A stretch of 64,000 nt of DNA from Misgurnus anguillicaudatus (GCF_027580225.2 NC_073361.2:32567501-32631500); one strand, 5' to 3'; positions 25,503 to 36,146 are shown, counted from the stretch's first letter. A program made the numbers and translations. Notes: a model not told the origin generated them from the sequence alone.

Positions 25503-27727
25503 CAGAGGTGGGTAGTTACGAATTACATTTACTTCGTTACATTTACTTGAGTAATTTTTTTTGGGTAACTAGTACTTTTAGAGTAAATTTAAGGATGGGT
25601 ACTTTTTACTCTTACTCAAGTACATTTCTAATGAAAAAACTGTACTTTTACTTCGCTACATTCGGTGGCGTTACTACGCTACTTTCAAATGGTAATAATT
25701 AATGAATATATTTTACTTTTTAAGTTTATATGGCTTGCTCGAAAGTCTCGCGAGACGAGAGGCTGCGTGCGTTGCGAGGGGTGGCTACGTATCACCCTTT
25801 AGCGCGCGTAGATGAAACATAGATGAAAGGAGATGACTGAAGCGGAGGATGACCTATGCAAGCTATCAGAGGCAGATCACGCGTGGGCTCAAGTTTGGTC
25901 TATGTTTACACTACAAAAGGTCAAAAAGAATAGTTTCATAATGCGATGTATGCTTTGTGCACCAAAACGAACTGACATCTCAGCGTACAGGAATTCAAGC
26001 TCCAACCTGAAACAACACGGCGGCACGTGTCACTTTGTGCAGTGCCTTATTATAATATAATTGCATGCACTGTTTTTGTCATATGCGCTCTTGTGCAAGC
26101 AATGAAAATTACTCTAACCTTACAAACAACACACGTTCACATCTGCACATTTCCATCTCATTTCCTCATAAAACTAAACAAATTGAACAGCATAGTGTTA
26201 AGTCTTGCATTAATATAATACGTGAGAACCGGGGCAAACGTAACTCTGGACGAAAGTAACAAAGCGATTTTCTCAGAGGACTGATAACATTTGCATCCCA
26301 AACTATGACAGCATCATTGCAACATTTGACAGAGCTGACAAATATCGCGTTATTTACTCACCATTTTCCGGGTGTAGATGCAGAAAGGTGTTTTCAACCA
26401 TAAGTAAATTCCAAAAGCGGTCATTGTTTTCTTATAAAGCGTTATGTTTCTCGTTTCATCAATCTACAGGTTATTTAGTGCTCTAACTAACACATCCTGA
26501 AGTTTGACTTCTCAAGAGTTTTTCAAAATAAAAGTAAATCTGGTTTAAATGTGAGGAGATCCTGTCAGGACGAAAGTAACACTTACTTTTGTACCATTTA
26601 TATTATTCTAATTTTATTTAATTTAATTTTCATAGTGTTCAAACTGTTGAATTTAAGTTTGTACTGTTGGTTGCTTTTGAAACATTTGATAAAACTGAAA
26701 TTTAAAATGAAAATATAATTTCATTATTTTTTACAAAGATACATATTAAAGAGGTCATAGTCATGTATAGTTAATAAAAACAAGTGTAACACGAAAATCT
26801 ACATTGTTTTGTTGTGTTAAAAAAAAGTAACAATTCACCACTTATGTTCAAAGTGAAATTATACTAGTCATTTTACATTTGTTCAAAATTCCACCTGGTA
26901 TTGATAGACCACACTTGTGAGTTACTGACCACAGCAAAAATATATCTCTGTCTGAAACATTATCTTTAAAAATTTTAAAAACTTTTAAAAAAATCTGAAA
27001 AATTTCTCCCCTACACATAACCGGACACCTTACTTAAATGTAGAAAATACATATGAATAAAAACTGGATTAATAAAATAAAAATAAAAGAATAAAGTATG
27101 TTTTTAAAGAAACATGTTTTATATATTATAATAAATGTAGAGTTGATTTGCAAAAACAGATAAGTTCCATTTGAAATTCTAAAATAAGCATTTTATCAAG
27201 CTCCTTATGTTCATTAATTGCACATTAATGGCAATGAAAATAACCTATTCATATAAAAACATGATAACAAACAGCACACACATTCTTTTTTGCTTACTGT
27301 AAGCTTGTCTAAAGGCAGATCCAGCCAAATTTAGTTGTGAACGTGAAAATAAAGACACAGTTAACTGTCAGAAAACAGTCAGTGTTTAAGATTTTTTTTA
27401 ATGACACGTTATGTGGTGTTGGAGGACTGAGATAGACTGCTTTACTTTAACCTAGGTAGTAGTATATAAGCAGAACAATGAGACTTTTAAGGAGAGGTTT
27501 GTGAAAGCCCTCCAAGTAGTCTGAAATTCAGGGATTTTACGCTTCTATTCAATCAGATTGGAAGTAACGAGTAACTAAATACTTGAGTAGTTTTTTCATC
27601 TAATACTTTTTTACTCTTACTCAAGTAAATAATTAGATTGTTACTTTTACTTTTACTTGAGTAAATTTTTGTATAAGTACTTGTACTTTTACTTGAGTAC
27701 AGATTTTGGGTACTCTACCCACCTCTG
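25503..27727 (+). mobile_element. hAT (Tol2/Ac-type) non-autonomous transposon
   Basis: The ends are CAGAGGTGGGTAG and its exact reverse complement CTACCCACCTCTG. The flanking 8-bp duplication TCTGTAGT is exact (25495-25502 and 27728-27735), and the joined flanks restore CTGTCTGTAGTTCACATG as in sibling units. Both subterminal regions are rich in ACTTGAGTA/TTTACTT motifs, as in Tol2-like fish hATs. The 2225-bp element keeps a BED zinc-finger exon near its left end, but the rest (26300-27480) is AT-rich without a transposase frame, so it is a deletion derivative moved in trans. Confidence 0.9.
25833..26060 (+). pseudogene. BED zinc-finger exon of a hAT transposase (remnant)
   Basis: A 75-codon frame. 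Residues 18-25 give W...VW..F, followed by Cys39-x2-Cys42 (RCMLC) and SSNLKQH with His62 and His67. This is the order of the BED-type zinc finger (aromatic pair, CxxC, then SxxLxxH...H), the DNA-binding N-terminal domain of hAT transposases. The frame runs out after CHFVQ with no catalytic or dimerisation domain behind it. GGCACGTGTCACTTTG near the end could be a lost exon border. It belongs to the surrounding hAT element and cannot act alone as a transposase. Confidence 0.6.
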
Positions 27728-27878
27728 TCTGTAGTTCACATGTGTTCTATTTTTCCATGTTTGCTGTTGTTGCTCCGCATTGTGGTGCTTCTGCTGTGTC
27801 TTTCCTGCATCTTTGGTGATTAACATATGTTAATCCTTTCAGCTCTCTAATCTCTTGTCTGCTGCCTCATGAATTGTG

Positions 27879-27952
27879 TCAACTGAGTGGCGCATCTAGT
27901 TAAACCACATGCATTGAGATTCTGAGTTCCTGGGTTCGAATCCCACCTGAGT
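27879..27952 (+). repeat. tRNA-like module 19
   Basis: Second copy in A14, right of the hAT insertion. The pair was about 266 bp apart before insertion. Confidence 0.5.
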
Positions 27953-28056
27953 CATGACCTTTTGTTCTTCCTCATCAATTCTTCTCAACCTGTCTGTAGT
28001 TCACATGTGTTCTATTTTTCCATGTTTGCTGTTGTTGCTCTGCATTGTGCTGGTTC

Positions 28057-28485
28057 TTGCTGTGCTTTGTGTGCTTGCTGTGCTTTGTGTGCTTGCTGTG
28101 TTTTGTGTGCTTGCTGTGCTTTGTGTGCTTGCTGTGCTTTGTGTGCTTGCTGTGCTTTGTGAGCTTGCTGTGCTTTGTGTGCCTGCTGTGATTTGTGTAA
28201 TTGCTGTGCTTTGTGTTCTTGCTGTGCTTTGTGTGCTTGCTGTGCTTTGTGTGCTTGCTGTGCTTTGTGTGCTTGCTGTGCTTTGTGAGCTTGCTGTGAT
28301 TTGTGTGCTTGCTCTGCTTTGTGTGCTGGTTGTGCTTTGTGAGCTTGCTGTGCTTTGTGAGCTTGCTGTGCTTTGTGTGGCTGCTGTGATTTGTGTGTTT
28401 GCTGTGCTTTGTGTGCTTGCTGTGCTTTGTGAGCTTGCTGTGATTTGTGAGCTTGCTATGTTTTGTGTGCTTGCTGTGCTTGCTT
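28057..28485 (+). repeat. 18-bp minisatellite in unit A14
   Basis: Same 18-bp unit and position as in A13, with a different order of variants, so the two arrays have changed independently since the units were duplicated. Confidence 0.85.
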
Positions 28486-28535
28486 TGGGTGCTCATTATT
28501 GCGCTGAAGGTGCTTGGCCCCGAGTTGCTGCTTGT

Positions 28536-30060
28536 GGTCATTGTTTCTGTTAGTAAATTTTTCTTCTTCCCCAATGGGAGTCTATGGCAGCCCTATGAAC
28601 CGTATGTAGGAAAATGATGAAATTTGGCACAGTTGTAGTGGTGGTCATAAATAGTCATGTGGCCAAAGAAGGGGTCTCTAGCAGTAACTCTATAGCGCCA
28701 CCAGCAGTGCAAAAATTCAATGTTCAAATGGTTATAACTGGTGATCCGCTTGATCTATGAAAATTCTACTTAGTACACGTGATTGCTCTCCTCATGCTTG
28801 TTGTTTTTAATGCCTTACAGTAAAACTCCACCCATTACAGTAGTGGCCATTTTGAATTGTACAGTATTCCGTTTATTCGCTACTCCTCCTTCAAATTTGG
28901 TTCAATTTTTATGAAATTTGGCACAGGTGATATTTGGAGTGAGCCGCATAGAAATGACCGAACAGAATTTTGATATTTATCTTCGTTCAAAAGTAATAAA
29001 TGCGCAAACTTAACGAGGTTGACGCAAAAATGGTTCTGAAGCTGTAGCTCGATCATTCTTTGATCAATTGAAATGAAATTTGGTACACTTCATGTGGACC
29101 ATGAACTTGGGGTTCATGCCAAATTTGGTGACAGCGCCACCTATGGGTCATGAGATATGAAAATAGGCTATTTTTGCCCATAACTTCTGAATACTTTGTC
29201 TGATATTAATTTCTTTGTGAAATTGTATTCACTGGTTTATGCCGATTGCAACGATACCTCGTTTGTCATTTTCCAACATTCTGTTCATGTGTTATTGTAA
29301 AGCATATGGTAGATGATTTTTTCGCTACTCTTTTTACAAATTTTGTTTATTTTATGCCAGGTACTGCTCGTATAATGTTTGGAGCAATCCGCACAGAAAT
29401 GACTGAACAGATTTTTGATATTCTGTTCTCTTTCTTAGAAATACCACTCCAAAGTTGACCGTGCCTGTGACGTTGTCTATTTGTCATAGTAAATTAATGT
29501 GACTGTATATTACATTGTATAGCATTACTATACAGAATGATCTTCTTGTCTTCAATCTCACTTGAGCTTTTTGATTCTCATATACATTGTATTTCTGTTA
29601 GCTCTGCTCTGCATTGTCAGTTCTGCATCTGTGTTGATTGGCATATGTCAATCCTTGCAGCACCTAAGCTGTTTTTTGCTGCCCTTTGAGCTGTGTCTAC
29701 TGAGTGGCGCATCTGCTAAGTCGTATGCATAGAGATCCTGCGTTCATGGGTTCGAAGCCTGCCTGAGGCAGGTGTTAATTTCTTCTATAAAAGTTTTGTT
29801 CTTTCCCACCTATTCTTCTTGAGCTGTCTGTAGTTCACATATGTTCTATTTATGCCATGTTTTCTGTTGCTGCTCTGCACTGTGGTGGTTATGCTCTGTC
29901 ATTGCTACGCTTTGGGTTCTTTGCGGCGCCTTGTGTTCTTGATGCACCTTGGGTGCTCAATGCGCCCTGGGTGATTGATACGTTGTATCTTTCTTGCTGT
30001 GCTTTGGGTGCTCATCGCGCTGATGGTGCTTGGCCCCGTATCGCTGCTTGCAGCTATATT
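28536..30060 (+). repeat. Family A unit A15
   Basis: Headless start after a truncated tail. It joins an A3-like core to an A7-like 3' part. One tRNA-like module (about 29697-29768), normal tail. Confidence 0.75.
29697..29768 (+). repeat. tRNA-like module 20
   Basis: GTGGCGCATCTGCTAAGTC and GGGTTCGAAGCCTG (partly decayed T-arm). Confidence 0.4.
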
Positions 30061-31577
30061 GGTCATTGTTTCTGTTAGTAAATTTTTCTTCCCCAATGGA
30101 AGTCTATGGCAGCCCTATGAACCGAATGTAAGAAAATGATGAAATTTTGCACAGTTGTAATGTTGGTCATAAATATTCATGTGGCCAAAATTGGAGTCTC
30201 TAGCAGTAACTTTATAGCGCCACCATCAGCTCAAAAATTCAATGTTCAAATGGTTATAACTTGTGATCCATTAGATCTATGAAAATTCTACTTAGTACAC
30301 GTGATTGCTCTCATCACGCTTATTGAATTTGATACTTTACAGTAAGACTCCTCCCATTACATTAGCGGCAATTTTGAAATGTACAGTATTTTGTTTTTTC
30401 GCTACTCCTCCTTCAAATTTGGTTCAAATGTTGTGAAATTTGGCACAGGTGATCTTTGGAGTGAGCCGCATAGAAATGACCGAACAGAATTTTGATTTTT
30501 TTCTTTATTCAAAAGTAATTAATGTGTGAACTTAACGAGGTTGACGCAAAATTGTTTCTGAAGCTGTATTTTGGTCATTCTTTGATCAATCGAAATGAAA
30601 TTTGGTACACTTCATGTCGACCATGAACTGGGGGTCCATGCCAAATTTGGTGACAGCGCCACCTATGGGTCATGAGATATGAAAAAAGGCTATTTTTGCA
30701 CATAACTTCTGAATCGTTCATCTGATATATATATTCTTTGTGAAATTAGTTTCACTGGTTTATGCCGATCGCAACGATACCTCGTTTGTCATTTTCCAAC
30801 ATTCTGTTCATGTGTTATTGTAAGGCATATGGTAAATTATCTTTTCGCTACTCCTTTTACAAATTTTGTTTATTTTATGCCAGGTTCTGCTCGTATAATG
30901 TTTGGAGCAATCCGCACAGAAATGACCGAACAGATTTTTTATATTCTGTTCTCTTTCTTAGAAATATTGCTCCAAAGTTGACCGTGCTTGTAATGTTGTC
31001 TATTTGTCATAGTTAATTACTGTATATTACATTTCATAGCGTTTCTGTACAGAATGTTCTTCTTGTCTTCAACCTCACTTGAGCTTGTTGATTCTTATAT
31101 ACATTATACTTCAGTTATATCTGCTCTGCTGTGTCATTTCTGCATCTGTGGTGATTGGCATATGTCAATGCTTTCATCTCTGTACACTCTATTCTGCTGC
31201 CTCATGAACCGTGTTAACTGAATGGCGTATCGTGTTAGTCACATGCAAAGAGATGCTTAGTTCTTGGATTCGAAACCCGCTTGAGGCAAGTGTTAATTTG
31301 TTCTATTAAAGTTTTGTTCTTTCTCACCTATTCTTCTCAACCCTTCTGTAGTTCACATATGTTCTGTTTTTGTCATATTTTCTGTTGCTGCTCTGCACTG
31401 CGGTGGTTCTGCTGTGTGATTGCTACGCTTTGGGTACTTGCTGCGCCTTGTGTTCTTGATGCACCTTGGGTGGTCAATGCGCATTGGGTTATTGATACCT
31501 TCTATGTTGCTTTTGTGCTTTGGATGCTCATTGCGCTAAAGGTGCTTGGCCCCGAATCGCTGCTTGCAGCTATATTT
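30061..31577 (+). repeat. Family A unit A16
   Basis: Headless; 1517 bp; same subtype as A4, A6 and A8, but about 18-20 kb away from A6/A8, so the subtype has spread within the array. Confidence 0.8.
31214..31288 (+). repeat. tRNA-like module 21
   Basis: ATGGCGTATCGTGTTAGTC and GGATTCGAAACCC; same subtype as modules 6, 7 and 9. Confidence 0.4.
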
Positions 31578-32721
31578 ATTATTATTATTATTATTCTGCT
31601 TCCTCTTCTTAGCCATTGGTGTCTATGGCAGCCCTATGAACCGTACATAGGAAAATGATGAAATTTGGCACAGTGGTAGAGGTGGTCCTGAAAAGTCAAG
31701 TGACCAAAAATGGGGTCTCTAGCAGTAACTCTATAGCGCCACCATCAGCTCAAAAATTCAATGTTCAAATGGTTATAACTGCTGATCCGCTTGATCTATG
31801 AAAATTCTACTTAGTACACGTGATTGCTCTCCTCATGCTTGTTGTTTTTAATACCTTACTGTAAAACTCCACCCATTACAGTAGCGGCCATTTTGAAATG
31901 TACAGTATTCCGTTTTTTCGCTACTCCTCCTTCAAATGTGGTTCAATTCTTATGAGATTTGGCACAGATGATCTTTGGAGTGAGCTGCATAGAAATGACC
32001 AAACAGAATTTTGATTTTTATCTTTGTTCAAAAGTAATAAATGCGCAAACTTAACGAGGTTGAAGCAAAAATGGTTCTGAAGCTGTAGCTCAGTCATTCT
32101 TTGATCAATTGAAATGAAATTTGGTACACTTCATGTGGACCATGAACTTGGGATCCATGCCAAATTTGGTGACAGCGCCACCTATGGGTCATGAGATAAT
32201 AAAATAGGCTATTTTTGCCCATAACTTCTGAACTGTTTGTAAGAAAATTATGATCTTGATGTCTATGGATTGCTTACCTCATGCCGCATCTGTCGATGTG
32301 TAAAATGCCGGGTTTGACCGAACCGCCTGTCCGCCATTTTGAAATTTCACATAATTTGTTATATTTTTTAACTATTGGACATATCCGCGCAAAAATTAGT
32401 AAGGAGCTTCGACATGATGTCCTGAAGGTACCTGGGAAGTCAGAGTACAGCGCCACCTAGGGGTTATAAACTATAACAGTTCTTATGGAACTGCTTATAA
32501 CTTCTGAATATTTTGTCTGATATTATATTTTTGCCATCTTTACTGTTGTTGCTCCGCACTGCAGTGGTTCTGCTCTGCATTTGATTTGCTTCGGGTTCGG
32601 GCTCTGTATTGCGCGCTTTCTGTGCTTTGCGCATTTGCTGCGTTGTGCGGTTTTTGCTGTGCTTTGGGTGCTCGTTGCGCTGAAGGTGCTTGACCCCGTA
32701 TCGCTGCTTGCAGCTATATTT
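31578..32721 (+). repeat. Family A unit A17 (last unit, short subtype)
   Basis: It starts in the ATT run and has the same internal deletion as A1 and A5 (junction near 32520). It ends in GGTGCTTGACCCC, the tail hairpin and TATATTT. Unrelated sequence follows directly, which fixes the right edge of the array and of the element. Confidence 0.8.
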
Positions 32722-33090
32722 GTATATTGTTTTTAAGGTTAGTGATTGCAAACAATTTCCTTAAAAATGTTGAAAGTTAGTCAATGAAATGTGTTTATTT
32801 AAATGTAGCTAAAATAAATTGATTGCAACCACTTACCTTAAAAAAAATTATTAAATTCAATTAATAATTTTTCATCAGTCATAAATAAATAATATACGAG
32901 AATGTATCACAATTAAATATGGCAGAAATTACTAAGCTTTTTTATACTAGGGTTACTAAATAAAATTGATTAAGTTCAACAATTTTTTTTTTTGTTTAAA
33001 TGTAGCTTAAATAAATTGATTGCAACCGCTTACCTTAAAAAAATTGATTAAATTGAATTATTCATTTTTTTTCAGTGCATCCGCGTGTAG
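32722..33090. mobile_element. Decayed MITE copies related to the palindromic element at 35938
   Basis: AAATTGATTGCAACCACTTACC occurs near 32815 and, with one change, near 33014, and the second copy ends in TTTTTTTTCAGTGCA. These match the right arm of the 35938-36146 element. The first part looks like a diverged full copy, the second like a right-arm fragment. Confidence 0.6.
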
Positions 33091-33241
33091 CCGCGGGGAG
33101 TATACTCGAAAAGCTGTGCGGACGCGTGCGCGCGCGCGAGCCGGACGCGGACTCGAAAAAAAAGGTATACCCTGGCCTTAAGCCGTTGGTTGCAACTCGC
33201 AACCTCACCACTAGATGCCGCTAAAATTTACACACTGCACC
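33091..33241. other. GC-rich block plus conserved interspersed tail
   Basis: 33105-33160 is GC-rich with an alternating GCGCGCGCG stretch, unlike the AT-rich surroundings. 33185-33241 (CACTAGATGCCGCTAAA, CACACTGCACCTTTAA) I recognise as a repeat often found in cyprinid 3' regions; that recognition is from memory. Confidence 0.35.
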
Positions 33242-33538
33242 TTTAAAACGTTTTTCAGTCCTTGAATTTTTGGGGAGAGCTTTAGAATCCATCTGCATAA
33301 TGAATTTCTGAAAAATTTCAAAAAAGTAGTATTTTAGTTCTTTGGGGTATTAAGCACATAGATTGAACCCAGCATCAATGCAGGCTTGTGCCACAGATTT
33401 GAGCTGCTCAAGAATCATCACTCCAACAACGACTCCAATATCATCATAGTCGCCAAGAACACCTTCTTTCTTTTTGATTACACATATGCCCATGGTGATG
33501 TTTTCCGGGTCTTTCAATAAGTCATCTTGTTGACTGTC
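33242..33538 (-). pseudogene. Relic last exon resembling fish SAMD3-like proteins
   Basis: Read on the minus strand, an AG acceptor preceded by TTTAAATGT opens a frame of 62 codons beginning DSQQDDLLKDPENITMG, with GICVIKKKEGVLGDYDDIG and QLKSVAQACIDAG, and a stop at 33350-33352. The same frame then continues past the stop with YPKELKYYFFEIFQKFIM and MDSKALP. The pattern LLKDP..ITMGI.VI, DDIGVV, YPKELKY.FE..QK is, as I recall it, the C-terminal exon of a multi-copy teleost family often annotated as SAM-domain protein 3-like. The stop in the middle of the conserved part marks a pseudogene or a truncated allele. No partner exons were found upstream on the minus strand; a Tc1-like element lies there. 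Confidence 0.5.
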
Positions 33539-33656
33539 CTACATTTAAATAAAAATAAGCTGTTATTAGAGATTGTTCTGATTCATAAGACTTTGACAAG
33601 TCTACAGGCAAGGTTAATTTCAAAAACTATGACACCCCTGTTGCCCATATATTATA

Positions 33657-34033
33657 CAGTGCCCTCCATATTGGGACAGAGTGCACACTTTGAGCTGTAT
33701 TTAGAGGGTATTCACAAATTCCAATTTGTCTTTAGGATTTAGGAATTACAGTCGTTTAAATGGGTCAAACGTAATGGGACAGTTGATTTAAAAGCTGTAA
33801 TGGACATGAATTTTGTATTTGTTAAATAATTTCCTCATATATGAAGCATGTTGTGGTCTGAAGTTGAAGTTTGGCATTTGGACGCTGTGGCTGTGAACAC
33901 ACATCATGTACACAATTCATATCCATAAAACAGCTTTTAAGCAAACTGTCCCATTAAATTTGGACCTGAAATACACTCAAATAAATTTTTTACATATATA
34001 ATAACATATCCCAATATTTATGAAGGGCACTTT
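33657..34033. mobile_element. Tc1/mariner-type MITE
   Basis: The left end TA-CAGTGCCCTCCAT...ATTGGGA pairs with the right end CCCAATATTTATGAAGGGCACTTTG. Inner arms GGGACAGTTGATTTAAAAGC and CAGCTTTTAAGCAAACTGTC also pair, so the element folds back over most of its length. CAGTGCCCTCCAT ends with a TA target are typical of fish Tc1-like elements. The exact right boundary is uncertain by a few bases. Confidence 0.6.
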
Positions 34034-34920
34034 GTGTGTGTATATATGTGTAACACATATATATCTCGGTGTCCGAGAAAGCGAAAACATAGTGGAACTG
34101 CAGGTAAGCACTGCAGCTTTTAAATTTGGACAATTGATAACGAATTTATCGTGACGTGAATATTAAAACACGTTATGAGATATCGCCACTGATATATTTA
34201 TAAGCAGCATGCAAAAACATCTCTCTGACACTTTTAAAAAACTTTTATATAGTACTGACAAGAACAAAGCCTAATAATAAGCGAGTGCTCGTAGCGCGTT
34301 AAGATTAATTGGGAAAGCAATAGTAACATTATATAAGTATAGTTTTATTAACTTTTACCGCGCGCCAAAACAATAAAACCAAAAGACACTAAATATGAAT
34401 AAGAAAACAAGTAATAGTTTCATGACAGTAAATACTGCTGATTTGACCTCATTTTTGACCATCAAAAAATAACAGACAAGGCCTTCATCAGAGCCAGGGA
34501 ATCCTGTCAGAGATGTAGCCCAGAGAGGGCGGTGGTCAGCGGGGGGCGAGTGAACACTGACGTCAGCTCTCTGGTTCTCACGTACCGAAGCTTCCTTAAG
34601 CAAACGTTCAAACAGGCGCTCTCTTAACTTATCGACTGCATATTTGTATATTATACATATATATTCTCGACTGAACTAATCTTAAAACTACATCTTGTGA
34701 CAAAGAAACGGTAATACTAAGAAACGGCTTGTTATGAGATTCAAAACAGCCGAGTAAAATCTGTGGCGGAAGAAAGTAGTTCCCAAACAAAGAGGCTTTT
34801 AAAATAACTCTGTTGTCGTTTTCTAGTTTTCGTTTTTCAAACGTGTGCCGTCAAACTGTTGTATAAAAGCAATTTCGCTCTCAGAGTCGTGTGGTATTTG
34901 TTTAACTTATATCGTCACGG
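34034..34920. other. Unassigned spacer with a CRE-like and a TATA-like site
   Basis: No gene is recognised. It holds a perfect TGACGTCA palindrome (34558-34565, the CREB/ATF consensus) and TATAAAAG at 34862-34869. A GC-richer patch (34490-34620) has an 82-codon minus-strand frame (34355-34603) that matches nothing I know. The region may be older transposon DNA. Promoter activity is not shown. Confidence 0.25.
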
Positions 34921-34928
34921 CTGTGATT

Positions 34929-35898
34929 CAGGCGCGGAGCTATGGGCGCGATTGACAGCTGGCCCGCCCAATCAGAAATGTAAAAAAATACTACTGTGTA
35001 TAGTTAGACATGTATACTACTTTATGTGGTGTATTTTATCTATTGCATGTTATGTTAAAAACAGTAAAATTATAAGTAAGCCTGGTAACTATTTAAAAAC
35101 TATTAAAGCAGTTGAATATTGCGTTATAATGAGAAAAATATTCGGGCGGAGGAAAAAATATTGTAATGTGTTTGCATTCTCTCAGATTTAGTTAGATAAT
35201 TATGTTGTTGTAATTCGGCGTCATCTTGTTAGCCATTACTATCCTCACTAACAAGTGAAACTGTCAGGAAATGAAGTGAAAGCATTAAATCCATTATTCC
35301 TTTCGTTCACGTCTGATATGCGCGCTCCTCGGCTCCGCTCTTCACGAGTAGGCTTGCTCTTGTGCTCATCAAAAAGTATATTAAATGTTTCTTTATTTGT
35401 CATTTCGTTCAACCTCAGAGTCTAACATTATTCTAGCAATTCCATTTTTCTTTTTTTATTTAGTAAGTTAACTTAAATATGTGAGAACTAAAATATATTT
35501 TTAGTGATTTGCATGAAGAGAATATGATGTTAGAAGCTTCATTTTAAGCATTTAGTAGCCGTATTTATTTAAACACTTTAATAGGCTATTTAAAAAAGTA
35601 TAAGGTTTTTTTGGGGTTCATTTATATTTCTTGTCACTGTGTGCAGGTTCTTTTTGTAGGCTATGACCAAAAAGGCTTAATAAATGTCACGTTACATTAC
35701 AATTTAAAGTATCAATAATGTCAAAAATGTGACGTGCAGTTCGGGGGTGTGTGTATGCTGTTTAAATTAGTGTTCTGAAGTTTTGACGAATTTTATAGAC
35801 TTGTTATAGTTTCTTATTCAAAATTGACACCCATAGATTCAGGCCCACCCGGATTTAATCCATGCCCACCCATATGTCACGTTCTGCATCCGCCACTG
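34929..35898. mobile_element. hAT-type MITE with 8-bp target duplication
   Basis: Left end CAGGCGCGGAGC, right end read inward CAGTGGCGGATGC: imperfect inverted repeats of the hAT CAG type. CTGTGATT is exactly duplicated on both sides (34921-34928 and 35899-35906). 970 bp, no coding frame; AT-rich interior. Confidence 0.8.
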
Positions 35899-35937
35899 CT
35901 GTGATTGCCTCCGGCACTCGGCCTGGAGGAGCTCTCT

Positions 35938-36146
35938 TACACTGAAAAAAATGATTCATTGAATTTAATCAATTTTTTTAAGGTAAGTGGTTGCAATCAA
36001 TTTATTTAAGCTACATTTAAACAAAAGTTTTATATTTTATTTTACGTTACTAATCTTTTTTGTTTAAATGTAGCTTAAATAAATTGATTGCAACCACTTA
36101 CCTTAAAAAAATTGATTAAATTCAATGAATCATTTTTTTCAGTGTA
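35938..36146. mobile_element. Near-perfect palindromic MITE (TA target, Tc1/mariner-like)
   Basis: TA-CACTGAAAAAAATGATTC at the left and its exact reverse complement ending TTTTTTTCAGTG-TA at the right. The arms of about 86 bp look identical over their full length, with a spacer of about 35 bp. TA on both sides fits a Tc1/mariner target. It carries no gene. The identity of the arms suggests a young insertion or ongoing arm conversion. Confidence 0.8.

Larger units (their letters stand above)
23957..28535 (+). repeat. Family A unit A14, split by a hAT element
   Basis: A close relative of A13 with the same duplicated tRNA-like block and minisatellite. The hAT element (25503-27727) sits between the two blocks. 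Without the element and one target copy the unit is about 2346 bp. The tail hairpin is truncated. Confidence 0.75.
1..32721 (+). repeat. Family A head-to-tail repeat array (about 18 units)
   Basis: The tail motif GCTGCTTGCAGC followed by TATATT recurs about 16 times on the plus strand, with two further decayed tails near 23955 and 28535. Each tail is followed directly by the start of another copy of the same core (phrases AAATTTGGCACAG, GCGCCACC, GGCCATTTTGAAAT, ATAACTTCTGA). All copies point the same way. Complete heads carry AGGGGYCAAGCACC, which is the reverse complement of GGTGCTTGRCCCC just before the tail hairpin. This plan matches what is described for Helentron-related HINE elements (offset subterminal inverted repeats, microsatellite after the head, tail stem-loop, tandem arrays). 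No transposase or Rep/helicase is encoded here, so the copies are non-autonomous. The repeat nature is certain; the class is inference. Confidence 0.85.

Noticed and set aside
571..31288. Functional tRNA genes
   Set aside because: B boxes are good, but acceptor stems and anticodon arms do not pair convincingly. Called tRNA-like modules only.
34355..34603. 82-codon minus-strand frame with a hydrophobic C-terminus
   Set aside because: No recognisable domain, splice context or homologous pattern.
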